DNA from: Bradyrhizobium erythrophlei
GTDB taxonomy: Bacteria > Pseudomonadota > Alphaproteobacteria > Rhizobiales > Xanthobacteraceae
NCBI GenBank assembly: GCA_900129675.1
Contig: FSRD01000003.1
Span: 744,001-808,000, forward strand
Length of the DNA stretch: 64,000 nt
Direction: 5' to 3'
The position numbers were made by a program, and so were the translations under genes. The notes beneath the pieces are model-generated. The model was not told where the DNA came from, made no database searches, and saw nothing but the letters and a program-made list of their open reading frames with translations. The stretch's first letter is position 1; each line of letters opens with the position of its first letter. Positions 8,862-17,870 of this stretch are shown in pieces.

Positions 8862-9007
8862 GCAGGCGCGATCGCGGCAATAAATCCACTGCGAATTGCC
8901 CTCGGGGCGAAGCGGCTGTTGCTATTTTCGCTGTAGTCTCGACTAGTTAGCTGCCAACGACCATTTTCCTGATGCACCCGGCGTTCCCGGGGCAAAAGGA
9001 AAATGAG

Positions 9008-9115
9008 ATGCGACAGGTAACTTCATTGCTGCGCGCCGCGCCCGCCAGGATCGGACGCCGCCTGGCCCAGATCGTCGCCATCGCCGCCGCCAGCCTGCCG
9101 GCCGCGGGCGCCTGA
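9008..9115 (+). CDS. Possible 35-residue peptide
   Basis: An ATG at 9008 opens a 35-codon frame with an arginine-rich start and a hydrophobic end (IVAIAAASLPAAGA). AAGGAAA lies a few bases upstream. The composition resembles a short secreted or membrane peptide. There is no family match I can name, and a frame this short could be chance. Confidence 0.25.
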   Translation: MRQVTSLLRAAPARIGRRLAQIVAIAAASLPAAGA

Positions 9116-9155
9116 TCGGCGCAGACTTCACCTCAGGCTTTTCGATTCTCCTCGG

Positions 9156-10997
9156 TCACTCCGGCACGACGCGCACCGCGCCACGGGCGGCGCTGGTCGC
9201 GAACGCCGCATAGGCCTTCAGGGCGGTCGTCACCGCGCGTTTGCGTGGCGCCGGCTTCCAGGCGGCCGCGCCCTTTGCAACCATGGCCGCGCGACGCCGG
9301 CTGATCTCGGCGTCCGGCACGGCCAAATGGATGCTGCGGTTGGGAATGTCGAGCTCGATCAGGTCACCCTCTTCGACGAGTCCGATCAACCCGCCTTCGG
9401 CGGCTTCCGGTGAGATATGCCCGATCGACAGTCCCGATGAGCCGCCCGAGAAGCGGCCGTCGGTGATCAGCGCGCAGGCTTTGCCCAGTCCCTTCGACTT
9501 GAGGTAACTCGTCGGATACAGCATTTCCTGCATGCCCGGACCGCCGCGCGGACCTTCATAGCGAACCACGACGACGTCGCCCGGCTTCACCTTGTTGGTG
9601 AGAATGGCTTCGACGGAGGCGTCCTGGCTTTCGAAGATGCGGGCGGGACCGGAGAATTTGAGAATGCTCTGATCGACGCCGGCCGTCTTCACGATGCAGC
9701 CGTCCTCGGCGAGGTTTCCGGACAGCACGGCAAGTCCGCCATCCTTCGAATAGGCGTGCGCGGCATCGCGAATGCAGCCCCCGGCGCGATCGAGATCGAG
9801 TTCGTCGAAACGCTCGTTCTGGCTGAAAGCCACCTGGGTCGGTACGCCGCCCGGTGCTGCCATGTAGAAATGCCGGACCTTTTCGCTTTGCGTGCGGACG
9901 ATATCCCAACGATCGAGCGCGTCGGCGAGCGTTGCACTGTGGACGGTCGGAAGGTCGGTGGTGATCAGCCTGGCGCGATCCAGCTCGCCAAGGATCGCCA
10001 TGATGCCGCCGGCGCGATGGACGTCTTCGAGATGGACGTCGGCAACCGACGGCGCGACCTTGCACAGCACCGGCACCTTGCGTGACAGCCGGTCGATGTC
10101 GCTCATGGTGAAGGGGACCTTGCCCTCATGGGCCGCCGCCAGAAGATGCAGCACGGTGTTGGTCGAACCGCCCATCGAGATGTCGAGCGTCATGGCGTTC
10201 TCGAACGCCTTGAAGCTGGCGATGCCGCGCGGCAGCACGCTGGCATCGTCCTGTTCGTAATGGCGGCGGGCGAGATCGACGATCAGATGCCCGGCCTCGA
10301 CGAACAGGCTCTTGCGGTCCGCATGCGTCGCCAGCACCGATCCGTTGCCGGGCAGCGCGAGCCCGAGGGCTTCCGTCAGGCAGTTCATCGAATTGGCGGT
10401 AAACATGCCCGAGCAGGAGCCGCAGGTCGGGCAGGCCGAGCGCTCGATCTCCTCGACTTCGGCGTCGGTCACCGAGCTGTCGGCGGCGGCCACCATGGCG
10501 TCGATCAGGTCGACCGCGCGCTTCTTGCCCTTGATGACGACCTTGCCTGACTCCATCGGGCCGCCCGAGACGAAGACGGTCGGAATGTTGATGCGCAGCG
10601 ACGCCATCAACATGCCCGGCGTGATCTTGTCGCAATTGGAGATGCACACCATCGCGTCGGCGCAATGCGCATTGACCATGTATTCGACGCTGTCGGCGAT
10701 CAGTTCGCGCGAGGGCAGGCTGTAGAGCATGCCGTCATGTCCCATCGCGATACCGTCATCCACCGCGATGGTGTTGAATTCCTTGGCGACGCCGCCGGCC
10801 TTTTCGATCTCGCGCGCCACGAGCTGGCCGAGGTTCTGCAGATGCACATGCCCCGGCACGAACTGGGTAAAGGAATTGACCACCGCGATGATCGGCTTGC
10901 CGAAATCCTCGTTCTTCATGCCGGTGGCGCGCCAGAGGCCGCGGGCGCCCGCCATGTTGCGGCCGTGTGTCGTGGTGCGGGAGCGATAGGGGGGCAT
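9156..10997 (-). CDS. ilvD: Dihydroxy-acid dehydratase
   Basis: A 613-residue enzyme that dehydrates 2,3-dihydroxy-3-methylbutanoate (and the methylpentanoate homologue) to the 2-oxoacids of valine and isoleucine synthesis. Iron-sulfur ligands and family motifs are clear: ISNCDKITPGM, RSACPTCGSCSGMFTANSM, MGGSTNTVLHLLA and the C-terminal YEGPRGGPGMQEML with ITDGRFSGGSSG. Length and start (MPPYRSRTTTHGRNMAGARG) match the family; the extra 21 upstream codons are unlike IlvD. It stands alone, with no other branched-chain genes nearby, as is common for ilvD. It is divergent from nothing and may be monocistronic. Confidence 0.97.
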   Translation of the reverse strand: MPPYRSRTTTHGRNMAGARGLWRATGMKNEDFGKPIIAVVNSFTQFVPGHVHLQNLGQLVAREIEKAGGVAKEFNTIAVDDGIAMGHDGMLYSLPSRELIADSVEYMVNAHCADAMVCISNCDKITPGMLMASLRINIPTVFVSGGPMESGKVVIKGKKRAVDLIDAMVAAADSSVTDAEVEEIERSACPTCGSCSGMFTANSMNCLTEALGLALPGNGSVLATHADRKSLFVEAGHLIVDLARRHYEQDDASVLPRGIASFKAFENAMTLDISMGGSTNTVLHLLAAAHEGKVPFTMSDIDRLSRKVPVLCKVAPSVADVHLEDVHRAGGIMAILGELDRARLITTDLPTVHSATLADALDRWDIVRTQSEKVRHFYMAAPGGVPTQVAFSQNERFDELDLDRAGGCIRDAAHAYSKDGGLAVLSGNLAEDGCIVKTAGVDQSILKFSGPARIFESQDASVEAILTNKVKPGDVVVVRYEGPRGGPGMQEMLYPTSYLKSKGLGKACALITDGRFSGGSSGLSIGHISPEAAEGGLIGLVEEGDLIELDIPNRSIHLAVPDAEISRRRAAMVAKGAAAWKPAPRKRAVTTALKAYAAFATSAARGAVRVVPE

Positions 10998-11313
10998 CCT
11001 AAATCCTTGGGCTGTCGGGGAATTTTTGGGTCTTATGCCCCCGCCGGCCGCTGGATTCAAGCCGTGAACGCCGCATGCGCTCCCGCACCGGGCGCATTAC
11101 GGAAGGCGTCCTGGTAACATCAGGCTCCAATGACGGCTTTGGCGGGCGGTCTGGAGTTGGTTCGTCGTGAGGACTCCCTAGACTAAGGGATGTACTCATA
11201 AATTCGGGACGCCCGCCTTAGCGATGTCTGCTTTGCTTTCGGAAGCGGATATTCGGGTTAGCCTAAGCTTGTCTGCCTTGTGCCAATAAGCGACATCGAT
11301 CACGGATGGCGGC
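10998..11313. other. Intergenic region with a rhizobial intergenic relic
   Basis: There is no credible gene here. The part at about 11210-11300 contains the GTCTGC/GCGGATAT/TTGGCACAAGGCAGAC-like pattern that I associate with repeated non-coding relics in Bradyrhizobium genomes. A related stretch lies at 14430-14460. Confidence 0.3.
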
Positions 11314-12621
11314 TCAGTCAGCGGGGATCGTAAACTGAAAGAGAGCACCCCGCGGCTCGCACCTGGTCGCCCACAGCCGCCCACCATGGGCTTCGATAAT
11401 CGAGCGGCAGATCGAGAGGCCCATGCCCATGCCGTCGGGCTTCGTCGTGTAGAAGGGTTCAAAGAGACGCGGCAGGCTCTCCGGGCGCAGCCCATGGCCG
11501 GTATCCCGCACCGCGACGCACACGCCCTCCGGCTCGATACTCACGGTGCTGATTTGTAATTCGCGGTTGCCGTCCTCAACGCTACTCATCGACTGGATGG
11601 CGTTGACGATTAAGTTCAACATCACTTGTTGCAGTTGCACCCGATCGCATTGGATGCGTGGCAACTCGGCAGCCAGTTGCGTGCTCACCGTGACGCCGGT
11701 CTTGACCGCTTCGCTGCGGGTTAGGGCAGTCACCTCCAGGATCGCCGCATTGAGGTCGACGACCTCCTTCCGGGGTGGCGCTTTTTTGATGAGAGACCCG
11801 ATCCGGTCGACGACGTCGCTGGCTCGATCGGTTTCGTTCACAATACAGATGAGCACCTCCCTCACCTCCGCCACATCGGGCGGGCTTTTGTCTAAAAATC
11901 GCAGTGCAGCAGCGGCGTATGTGTGTGCCGACGTAATGGGCTGCTTGATTTCATGAGCAATCGAGGCCGTCAACTGGCCCATCGTCGCGACGCGGTTGGC
12001 GTGCGCCAGCGCCATCTGCGCCTCGCGATATTGCCGCTCGCGACGGGTGCTCTCCAAGGCAATGGTGGCTTGCGCAGCGAAGTCCCTGAATAGGGAAATC
12101 TGTTTGTCGGTGAACGGCTGCACCTGTTTGCGGCCCAGACTAATCATCCCGACTATCTCATTGTCTTTGAGCAACGGCACAAACAGGCTTGTTCGAAAAC
12201 CCCAGAAGTCATCCCGAAGATCGCCTTCAACTGCTGCGAAGTCGGGGATGTGGGTGGGTAACCTGCTTGTGGCTATTCGACTCAGATGGCTCCCCTTTTC
12301 TGCGAGCACTGGGAATGATGACCACACCTGACTAACCAAAAGGGGGTCCCCTCGCATCGCCACGCGACGAAGGCCGCCTTCTTCGGAGAGACGTAAGCTG
12401 CATACGTCTGCTCGACAGAGACGTGTGGCGCTGTCGAGGATGGCGTCGAAGATGGGCTGCAAGTCGTGCGGCGAGCTCGCAATGGCGCGCAGCACTTCCG
12501 AGATGGCCGTCTGTTGCTCGATGAGTTCGGTCACCCGATCTTGCAGCTCAGAAGCGGTCCTTTCTTCGTGGATACTCTCGTTCATGCGGAGCAGCCTCGG
12601 CTTGGACGGTGAGGGCAGCAT
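11314..12621 (-). CDS. GAF-domain sensor histidine kinase
   Basis: A cytoplasmic histidine kinase of up to 435 residues with no membrane segments. A leading coiled coil (TASELQDRVTELIEQQTAISEVLRAI) is followed by a GAF domain (about residues 50-200). The HisKA phosphoacceptor is in SIAHEIKQP near residue 228. The ATPase domain follows, with the N box (QVMLNLIVNAIQSM), the G1 box (VRDTGHGL) and GMGMGLSICRSIIEAHGG. It would sense a small ligand or redox state through GAF and phosphorylate a response regulator, which is not adjacent. The start may be 12621 or the internal ATG at 12585; neither has a strong ribosome-binding site. Confidence 0.88.
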   Translation of the reverse strand: MLPSPSKPRLLRMNESIHEERTASELQDRVTELIEQQTAISEVLRAIASSPHDLQPIFDAILDSATRLCRADVCSLRLSEEGGLRRVAMRGDPLLVSQVWSSFPVLAEKGSHLSRIATSRLPTHIPDFAAVEGDLRDDFWGFRTSLFVPLLKDNEIVGMISLGRKQVQPFTDKQISLFRDFAAQATIALESTRRERQYREAQMALAHANRVATMGQLTASIAHEIKQPITSAHTYAAAALRFLDKSPPDVAEVREVLICIVNETDRASDVVDRIGSLIKKAPPRKEVVDLNAAILEVTALTRSEAVKTGVTVSTQLAAELPRIQCDRVQLQQVMLNLIVNAIQSMSSVEDGNRELQISTVSIEPEGVCVAVRDTGHGLRPESLPRLFEPFYTTKPDGMGMGLSICRSIIEAHGGRLWATRCEPRGALFQFTIPAD

Positions 12622-12716
12622 AACAGTTCCAGCCGCAGTTCGCGATAACTCTCACGGCCGTCCAAACCGAAGATGCGGTCAAACATCCAACGTCAGCGAC
12701 GTGGCACATCCGCTCG

Positions 12717-12944
12717 CTACGGTGCGTCACGGTTCGGCTCGGATATTCCCAGAATGATGGCTGCAAAGTCCTTTTGAAGTTGCTTGAGTTCGCCTCGCTT
12801 GTCGGGACTGAGTTGATTGGCGCCGAGCTTGATCTCGACCTTATTGATCGTGCCGCTGAACTTGAACGGCATGTTCGCATCGTACTCGTATCTAGCCCAA
12901 GAGAATCCTAAGAAACTCATCGGCATCGCAGAGAGCGCGAACAA
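12717..12944 (-). CDS. Hypothetical short protein, possibly a chimeric remnant
   Basis: A 75-residue frame. Residues 17-38 (ARYEYDANMPFKFSGTINKVE) look like the start of the periplasmic DUF6152 family, but the expected following segment is replaced by SPDKRGELKQLQKDFAAIILG, which reads like part of an unrelated helical protein. This suggests a decayed or fused gene. No clear ribosome-binding site was seen. Confidence 0.35.
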   Translation of the reverse strand: MFALSAMPMSFLGFSWARYEYDANMPFKFSGTINKVEIKLGANQLSPDKRGELKQLQKDFAAIILGISEPNRDAP

Positions 12945-13282
12945 AAGACTTGTCTGTTATCTGGCTGGCTGATCTTTGTGCAACCGGCTTCAGCGAGAGG
13001 ACGCGCAGCGCAGGACCGTCGTGCCGGCGCATGCTGCTCATGCCCGTCATTGTGGTCGCTGCGGCGCCGGGTTCGGCTCCACTCCTCCGCGTTGAGGGTG
13101 ATTGAGCTACACCAAGGTGTAGTTCGTCCTTTCCAATGGGTGTGGGAACCAACAACCTTCGTTGTGGCTAACTTTACGCGCGCACAATTACGGCGTTTGC
13201 CGACCGACGGTAGGCTTTTCCGTGGCTTGCAGGGCGTGACGCTGCTTCTCGACAGCGCGCAGAAGACGGCAGCGCCTCCCAA
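12945..13282. other. Intergenic region before the AraC gene
   Basis: No supported gene. Several short frames exist on both strands but none resembles a protein. The region presumably holds the promoter of the AraC regulator at 13283; I found no distinct operator. Confidence 0.3.
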
Positions 13283-14197
13283 ATGGATAGGGTGATGAGC
13301 GACGCTTATGGACAACGGCTTGGCGAGCGGATGCGAGTCGGAAACGCACCCGCGATCGTTACCCGGGCATTGCGTAACGCTGACTTAGCCGTCACGGAGG
13401 TTCGATGTGACAATCCGCTGCCGGAAATGAGCGGTTCGTTTCAGCAGGAAGATGCTTTTCTCGTCGCTTTGCAACTCCGCGATCGTCCCAATCGTGAGTA
13501 TTGGGAGGATGGCCGACAAGCGGCGGTGTGCGACGTGCGGGCAGGCGAGAGTTCTCTCCTTAACCTGAAACGAGAACCCAGCGTTCTCCTCGACAAGCCC
13601 TATCACACTCTGTTTTTTTATCTGCCACGTGCGGCGCTGGACGCGATCGCTGACGAGGCCAACGCGCCGCGCATTCGCGATCTGAGCTATAAGCCCGGCG
13701 TGGGCGTCAACGACGTCACGATTTCCAGTCTTGGGAGCTTGCTGCTGCCCGCCCTCAGGCATCCCGACCAAGCTAACCCGTTGTTTGTCGGCCACGTCCT
13801 GCTGGCGTTGGGGGTGCATGTCGCCCAGACTTACGGCGGCATGCGGCCAGTGTCGCAGCTGGTCCGGAGTGGGCTCGCGCCATGGCAGGAGCGACGCGCG
13901 AAGGAGATGATCGACGCCAACCTGGGCGGTGTGCTGGTCGAGGAGCTGGCACGGGAATGCGGGGTCACAAGGGCCCATTTTTCGCGCTCGTTTAGCCGTT
14001 CCGTAGGAATGGCGCCGCACCGATGGCTCATGAAGCGCCGCATCGAGGTGGCAAAGGAAAAGCTGCGCGACGGGCGGTTGTCGATGTGTGATGTGGCCGC
14101 GGCCTGCGGCTTCTGCGACCAGAGCCACCTCACGCGAGTTTTCACAAAGATGGTGGGCACAAGTCCGCGCGCGTGGCGTCGAGCGCTCAAGGAATAG
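13283..14197 (+). CDS. AraC-family transcriptional regulator
   Basis: A 304-residue regulator. The N-terminal two-thirds is a cupin-like sensing domain without recognised ligand motifs. The C-terminal AraC DNA-binding domain contains two helix-turn-helix units: LVEELARECGVTRAHFSRSFSRSVGMAPHRWLM and MCDVAAACGFCDQSHLTRVFTKMVGTSPRAWR. ATG codons at 13283 and 13295 are both possible. No obvious target operon adjoins. The 285 bases downstream (to 14482) carry only a rhizobial intergenic relic. Confidence 0.88.
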   Translation: MDRVMSDAYGQRLGERMRVGNAPAIVTRALRNADLAVTEVRCDNPLPEMSGSFQQEDAFLVALQLRDRPNREYWEDGRQAAVCDVRAGESSLLNLKREPSVLLDKPYHTLFFYLPRAALDAIADEANAPRIRDLSYKPGVGVNDVTISSLGSLLLPALRHPDQANPLFVGHVLLALGVHVAQTYGGMRPVSQLVRSGLAPWQERRAKEMIDANLGGVLVEELARECGVTRAHFSRSFSRSVGMAPHRWLMKRRIEVAKEKLRDGRLSMCDVAAACGFCDQSHLTRVFTKMVGTSPRAWRRALKE

Positions 14198-14482
14198 CGA
14201 ACAGAAGTAGTCGCGGATTACTTAAGCGATGCCCCGCCGTTCGCCAGAAGCGGAGAACCGCGGTATTCCAATTTCTGCAACGACGTCATTGAAGATGTAA
14301 TGGCATCGTCGGTCAGGAAAGAGTCGAGGAGCGGTTTTCCGGAACGGTCTTTTTTGTGCAAAGGAGACCTATGAGGGATTGATGGCTTCAGCTCAGGGTC
14401 AAATGGCGAAATTCCGGAGTGACCAGCGCATGTCTGCTTTACGCACAAAAAGCGGACGTCGCGCATTTATGAGGACACGCCC

Positions 14483-15355
14483 CTAGAGCACGTCGGCCAG
14501 GGATTGCCCGTGCAGGTCGATATTCAGTCCCTGCATGCCGAGATCGCTGATTTCGCCGCCCATCGCTTTCAGGCTTTCCTCGCGGATCAGCGACATCAGG
14601 CCGCGCCGCAGGCCCAGAAATTCCGACGACATCATCATCGATTGCTGACGCGGCCGTTCCAGCGGAATCGGAATCTCCGCCTTGATCGAGCCCGGGCGCG
14701 CGGTCATGCAGTAGACGCGGTCGGACAGGAAGATCGCCTCGTCGATATCGTGGGTCACGAACAGCACCGAGATCTTCAGCCGCTGCCACATGTTGGTGAG
14801 GATCTGCTGCATGATGACGCGGGTCTGCGCGTCCAGCGCGCCGAACGGCTCATCGAGCAGCAGCACCTTCGGTCCCGTCGCCAGCGCCCGCACAATGCCG
14901 ACGCGCTGTTTCATGCCGCCGGAGAGCCGGTCGGGATAATGCTTCTCGAACGCTTCCAGCCCGGCTATTCCGAGCAAGGTGCGCGCGGCCCGCTCGCGCC
15001 GCGAGCGCTCCATGCCGCGCATCTTCAATCCGAATTCGACGTTCTCGCGGACCGTCTTCCACGGGAACAGCGAATATTGCTGGAACACCATGCCGCGTTC
15101 CGCGCTCGGTCCCTTCACCTCTTCGCCGTCGACGGTGACCGTTCCCGCGGTGGGTTTGAGGAATCCCGCGACTGCATTCAACAGTGTGGATTTGCCGCAC
15201 CCGGAGGGCCCGACGATCGAGACGAATTCGCCGGGCTTGACGTGGATCTGCGTATCGGTGACGGCGGCGACCGAACCGTCGATCGTCTCGTAGCTGAGCG
15301 CGAAATTCTTGACCTCGATGTGGCCTTGGGCGGTTTTGGCTTCGATCAGGCTCAT
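14483..15355 (-). CDS. ABC transporter ATP-binding protein, NitT/TauT (nitrate/sulfonate) type
   Basis: A 290-residue ATPase of an importer. Walker A is GPSGCGKSTLL, the Q-loop VFQQYSLFPWKTV, the signature LSGGMKQRVGIVRALA, Walker B KVLLLDEPFGALD and the H-loop VTHDIDEA. The ATG at 15355 overlaps the permease stop as ATGA, which fixes the start. It is the last gene of a three-gene leftward importer operon next to the AprA-like cluster. The C-terminal 50 residues beyond the usual core resemble those of SsuB/TauB-type proteins. Confidence 0.9.
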   Translation of the reverse strand: MSLIEAKTAQGHIEVKNFALSYETIDGSVAAVTDTQIHVKPGEFVSIVGPSGCGKSTLLNAVAGFLKPTAGTVTVDGEEVKGPSAERGMVFQQYSLFPWKTVRENVEFGLKMRGMERSRRERAARTLLGIAGLEAFEKHYPDRLSGGMKQRVGIVRALATGPKVLLLDEPFGALDAQTRVIMQQILTNMWQRLKISVLFVTHDIDEAIFLSDRVYCMTARPGSIKAEIPIPLERPRQQSMMMSSEFLGLRRGLMSLIREESLKAMGGEISDLGMQGLNIDLHGQSLADVL

Positions 15356-16257
15356 GTGCGCCCCCATGGCATTGCCAGCTTTCCGGCGGAGCGGATTAAG
15401 AGGCTGGACGCCAGGCCGAGCACGCCGATCGCGATCATGCCGAGCGCGATGTCGGCGTACTGGACCAACGAATAGGCCTCCCAGGTGAAGTAACCGATGC
15501 CGTATTGGCCGGAGATCATCTCGGCGGCGATCAGCGAAACCCAGGCCACGCCCATCCCGACGGTAAGCCCGGTGAAGATGTGCGGCAGCGAAGCCGGAAA
15601 GTACACCTCGCGGAAGATCGAAGCTTCTTTGGCGCCGAGGCATCGCGCGGCGCGAACCAGCACCGGGTCGACCAGCGACATGCCGTGCAGCGTATTCACC
15701 AGGATCGGAAAGAACGAGCCAAGGAAGGTGATGAAGACGATGCTCTGCTCGTTGGTCGGCCAGAGCATGATCGCCATCGGCACCCAGGCGATCGCCGGGA
15801 TCGGCCGCAGCACTTCGGAAACCGGGAATACGATTTCGTGGATGAGCTTGAAACGGCCCATCACGAGGCCGAGCGGCACCGCGACAAGGGCGGCCAGCGA
15901 GAAGCCGAAGATGATCCGGCGGCAGCTCAAGAGAACGTGCAGCAGGAATTTTGGATCGTGGATGGCCTTCGTGAAGCTGGCGTAGACCGCCAGCGGCGAG
16001 GGAACGTTGGTGAAGCGGACGAAGAACACCACGCGATATTTGGTCAGGAGGTGCCAGACGATCAGGAATGCGACCAGCGAGATCACGCCGATCAGCGTCG
16101 CGCGCATGCGCTCCTTGTTGAGCCTGAACCAGCGCCAGGCCAGGACGCGGAGCGTGACGGGATCGATCACCGGAGCGGAGGTGGGCGGCGCCAGCTCGAC
16201 CGTGGTCGCGGATGTCTTGCTTTCCGTCGGTTGTCGCACGAGCGAGGGGCTGCTCAC
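15352..16257 (-). CDS. ABC transporter permease, NitT/TauT type
   Basis: A 301-residue inner-membrane permease with a long cytoplasmic N-terminus (about 50 residues) and six or so transmembrane segments. The EAA-type loop is ILVNTLHGMSLVDPVLVRAARCLGAKEASIFREVYFPASLPHIFTGLTVG, characteristic of SsuC/TauC/NrtB proteins. It overlaps the binding-protein gene upstream by four bases (ATGA at 16254-16257) and the ATPase gene downstream by four bases, so the three are translationally coupled. Confidence 0.9.
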   Translation of the reverse strand: MSSPSLVRQPTESKTSATTVELAPPTSAPVIDPVTLRVLAWRWFRLNKERMRATLIGVISLVAFLIVWHLLTKYRVVFFVRFTNVPSPLAVYASFTKAIHDPKFLLHVLLSCRRIIFGFSLAALVAVPLGLVMGRFKLIHEIVFPVSEVLRPIPAIAWVPMAIMLWPTNEQSIVFITFLGSFFPILVNTLHGMSLVDPVLVRAARCLGAKEASIFREVYFPASLPHIFTGLTVGMGVAWVSLIAAEMISGQYGIGYFTWEAYSLVQYADIALGMIAIGVLGLASSLLIRSAGKLAMPWGRT

Positions 16258-17675
16258 GTCTTGCCTCCGGTCACGGCCGACTTCACGGCATCCTCGAACC
16301 CGAGCACCTTGCCGTTATTCTTCGCAGCATAAGCTTCCGCATCCTTCTTCAAGAGGAACGGCGCGATGTCGCCGCTGGCGACCGCGAAGAAGGCCTGGTC
16401 GGCGAACAATTTGATGCCGCGCGCGGTATCGAAGACGTAAGCGACGTTGATCTTCTTGCCCTTGGCCTTGAAATCGGCGTAGGCGCCGAGCGTGCAGGTC
16501 GTGCTGCTGAAGGGGAGGATTCCTTCGTCGTCGACCCACACCTCGCCGGATTTGCGGGGATCGGCGATCGGCTTCTTGCAAAACTTGTCTTCGCCCGAAA
16601 TCTCGTAATTCGTGGCACTTGCAAGCTGGACGTCGTAGTCCAGCTTCATTTCGCCATAGGCCTTGCGGATGAAGCTGTCGTCGACCCATTTTTTCGGGTC
16701 AAACTCCTTCATGCGCCCGAGATTCTGCAGCACCTTGACGTCGGTTGCCGCGGCCTCGATCAGCGCCGGCTTGATGGTGGGATCGGCGGTCATGTTGCCG
16801 CTTGGCCCCAGGAAGATGTAGACGACTTCCTTGGCGATGCCGGTCCATTCCTGGATTTTTTCGGCCGCCAGTTTTGGATCGGCGCGGAGCCACTGGTTGG
16901 CGGCGATGATCGCCTTGATGTAGGCGGTCACGACCTCCGGATATTTATCGGCGAAGTCGGTGCGGACCACGACGCCATGCCAGGTCGGCAGGTTGGTTTC
17001 CACGCCGTCGAAAATCTTGCGGGCAAAGCCGCGAAACGGCAGCAGCTCGGCGAACGGAACGAAGTCGGCGTGCGCGTCGATCTTCTTTTCCTGAAGGTTG
17101 GTCGAGCCGACCTCAGGACTCTGGCTGACGAGCTGGAAGAAATCCGCGGGGTAGCCGCGGTCCTGCATGGCCTTGAGGACCATGCCATGTGCCGCAGATC
17201 CGAAGGGAACGCTGACCAGTTTGCCCTTGAGGTCCCCAAGGTCGTAATAGGGCGAGTCCTTATGCACGACGATGCCGTTGCCGGAGCCGGACAGGCTGTA
17301 GGCGGCGACCGCGATCAGGCGGCTCTTGCTTTCGGGATTGCTCTCGAAGGTGAAGCCGTTCACGATGAGCGGATAATCTCCCATCATGCCGAACTGCAGC
17401 TTGTTCGCCATCATCGCGTTGGTGACGGGCGGCCCGGATGTAAAATTCTGCCATTCGAGTTCGAACTTGATGTTGGCGTATTTGCCGTCGGTCGGCAGGT
17501 ATTTCTCGAACAGATGAAGCTGCCGAATCACGGTACCGGCCGTCACCGTATTGGTCGTGGTATCCTGGGTTCCGATGCCGATGCTGACGGTTTCCGCCTT
17601 GGCCGGCTGCGCAAGCGCCAGGGCCACGGCCGCTATGGACATCGCTGTCGAGAGTGTTTGAACGTGGCGGACCAT
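16254..17675 (-). CDS. NitT/TauT-type binding protein with a C-terminal NosL-like domain
   Basis: A periplasmic protein of about 473 residues with a signal peptide (ALAQPAKAE). The first 310 residues are a NitT/TauT solute-binding fold (VSIGIGTQDTTTNT, FGMMGDYPLIVNGF, WHGVVVRTDF). The final 140 residues differ: they contain FCKKPIADPRKSGE, TTCTLGAYADFK, YVFDTARGIKLF and AYAAKNNGKVLGFEDAV, the pattern of the second half of NosL-type copper-handling lipoproteins. The fused tail makes it longer than usual binding proteins. ATG codons at 17687, 17681 and 17675 compete; 17675 has AGGA at good spacing. The solute is unknown. Confidence 0.8.
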   Translation of the reverse strand: MVRHVQTLSTAMSIAAVALALAQPAKAETVSIGIGTQDTTTNTVTAGTVIRQLHLFEKYLPTDGKYANIKFELEWQNFTSGPPVTNAMMANKLQFGMMGDYPLIVNGFTFESNPESKSRLIAVAAYSLSGSGNGIVVHKDSPYYDLGDLKGKLVSVPFGSAAHGMVLKAMQDRGYPADFFQLVSQSPEVGSTNLQEKKIDAHADFVPFAELLPFRGFARKIFDGVETNLPTWHGVVVRTDFADKYPEVVTAYIKAIIAANQWLRADPKLAAEKIQEWTGIAKEVVYIFLGPSGNMTADPTIKPALIEAAATDVKVLQNLGRMKEFDPKKWVDDSFIRKAYGEMKLDYDVQLASATNYEISGEDKFCKKPIADPRKSGEVWVDDEGILPFSSTTCTLGAYADFKAKGKKINVAYVFDTARGIKLFADQAFFAVASGDIAPFLLKKDAEAYAAKNNGKVLGFEDAVKSAVTGGKT

Positions 17676-17870
17676 TTTCATCCTCATTCGGTTGGATGTG
17701 CTGCGGTCCCCATGATTGGTTGGGGAGGCGCTCCCTGCAAATGCGGACTTGTGGTCATAGTCGATTAGTTGCCGTGAAAAGCCGGTTGCATACTCGTTGG
17801 GCAATTTTGCCGGGCAAAGCCATTTGCGTGTGCATCCCTTTTAATCCGAGGCTTGTTAGTCAGAGGCTTG

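Noticed and set aside
10998..11200. Leader peptide attenuator or riboswitch before ilvD
   Set aside because: No run of branched-chain codons and no recognisable riboswitch core or terminator stem close to the start.
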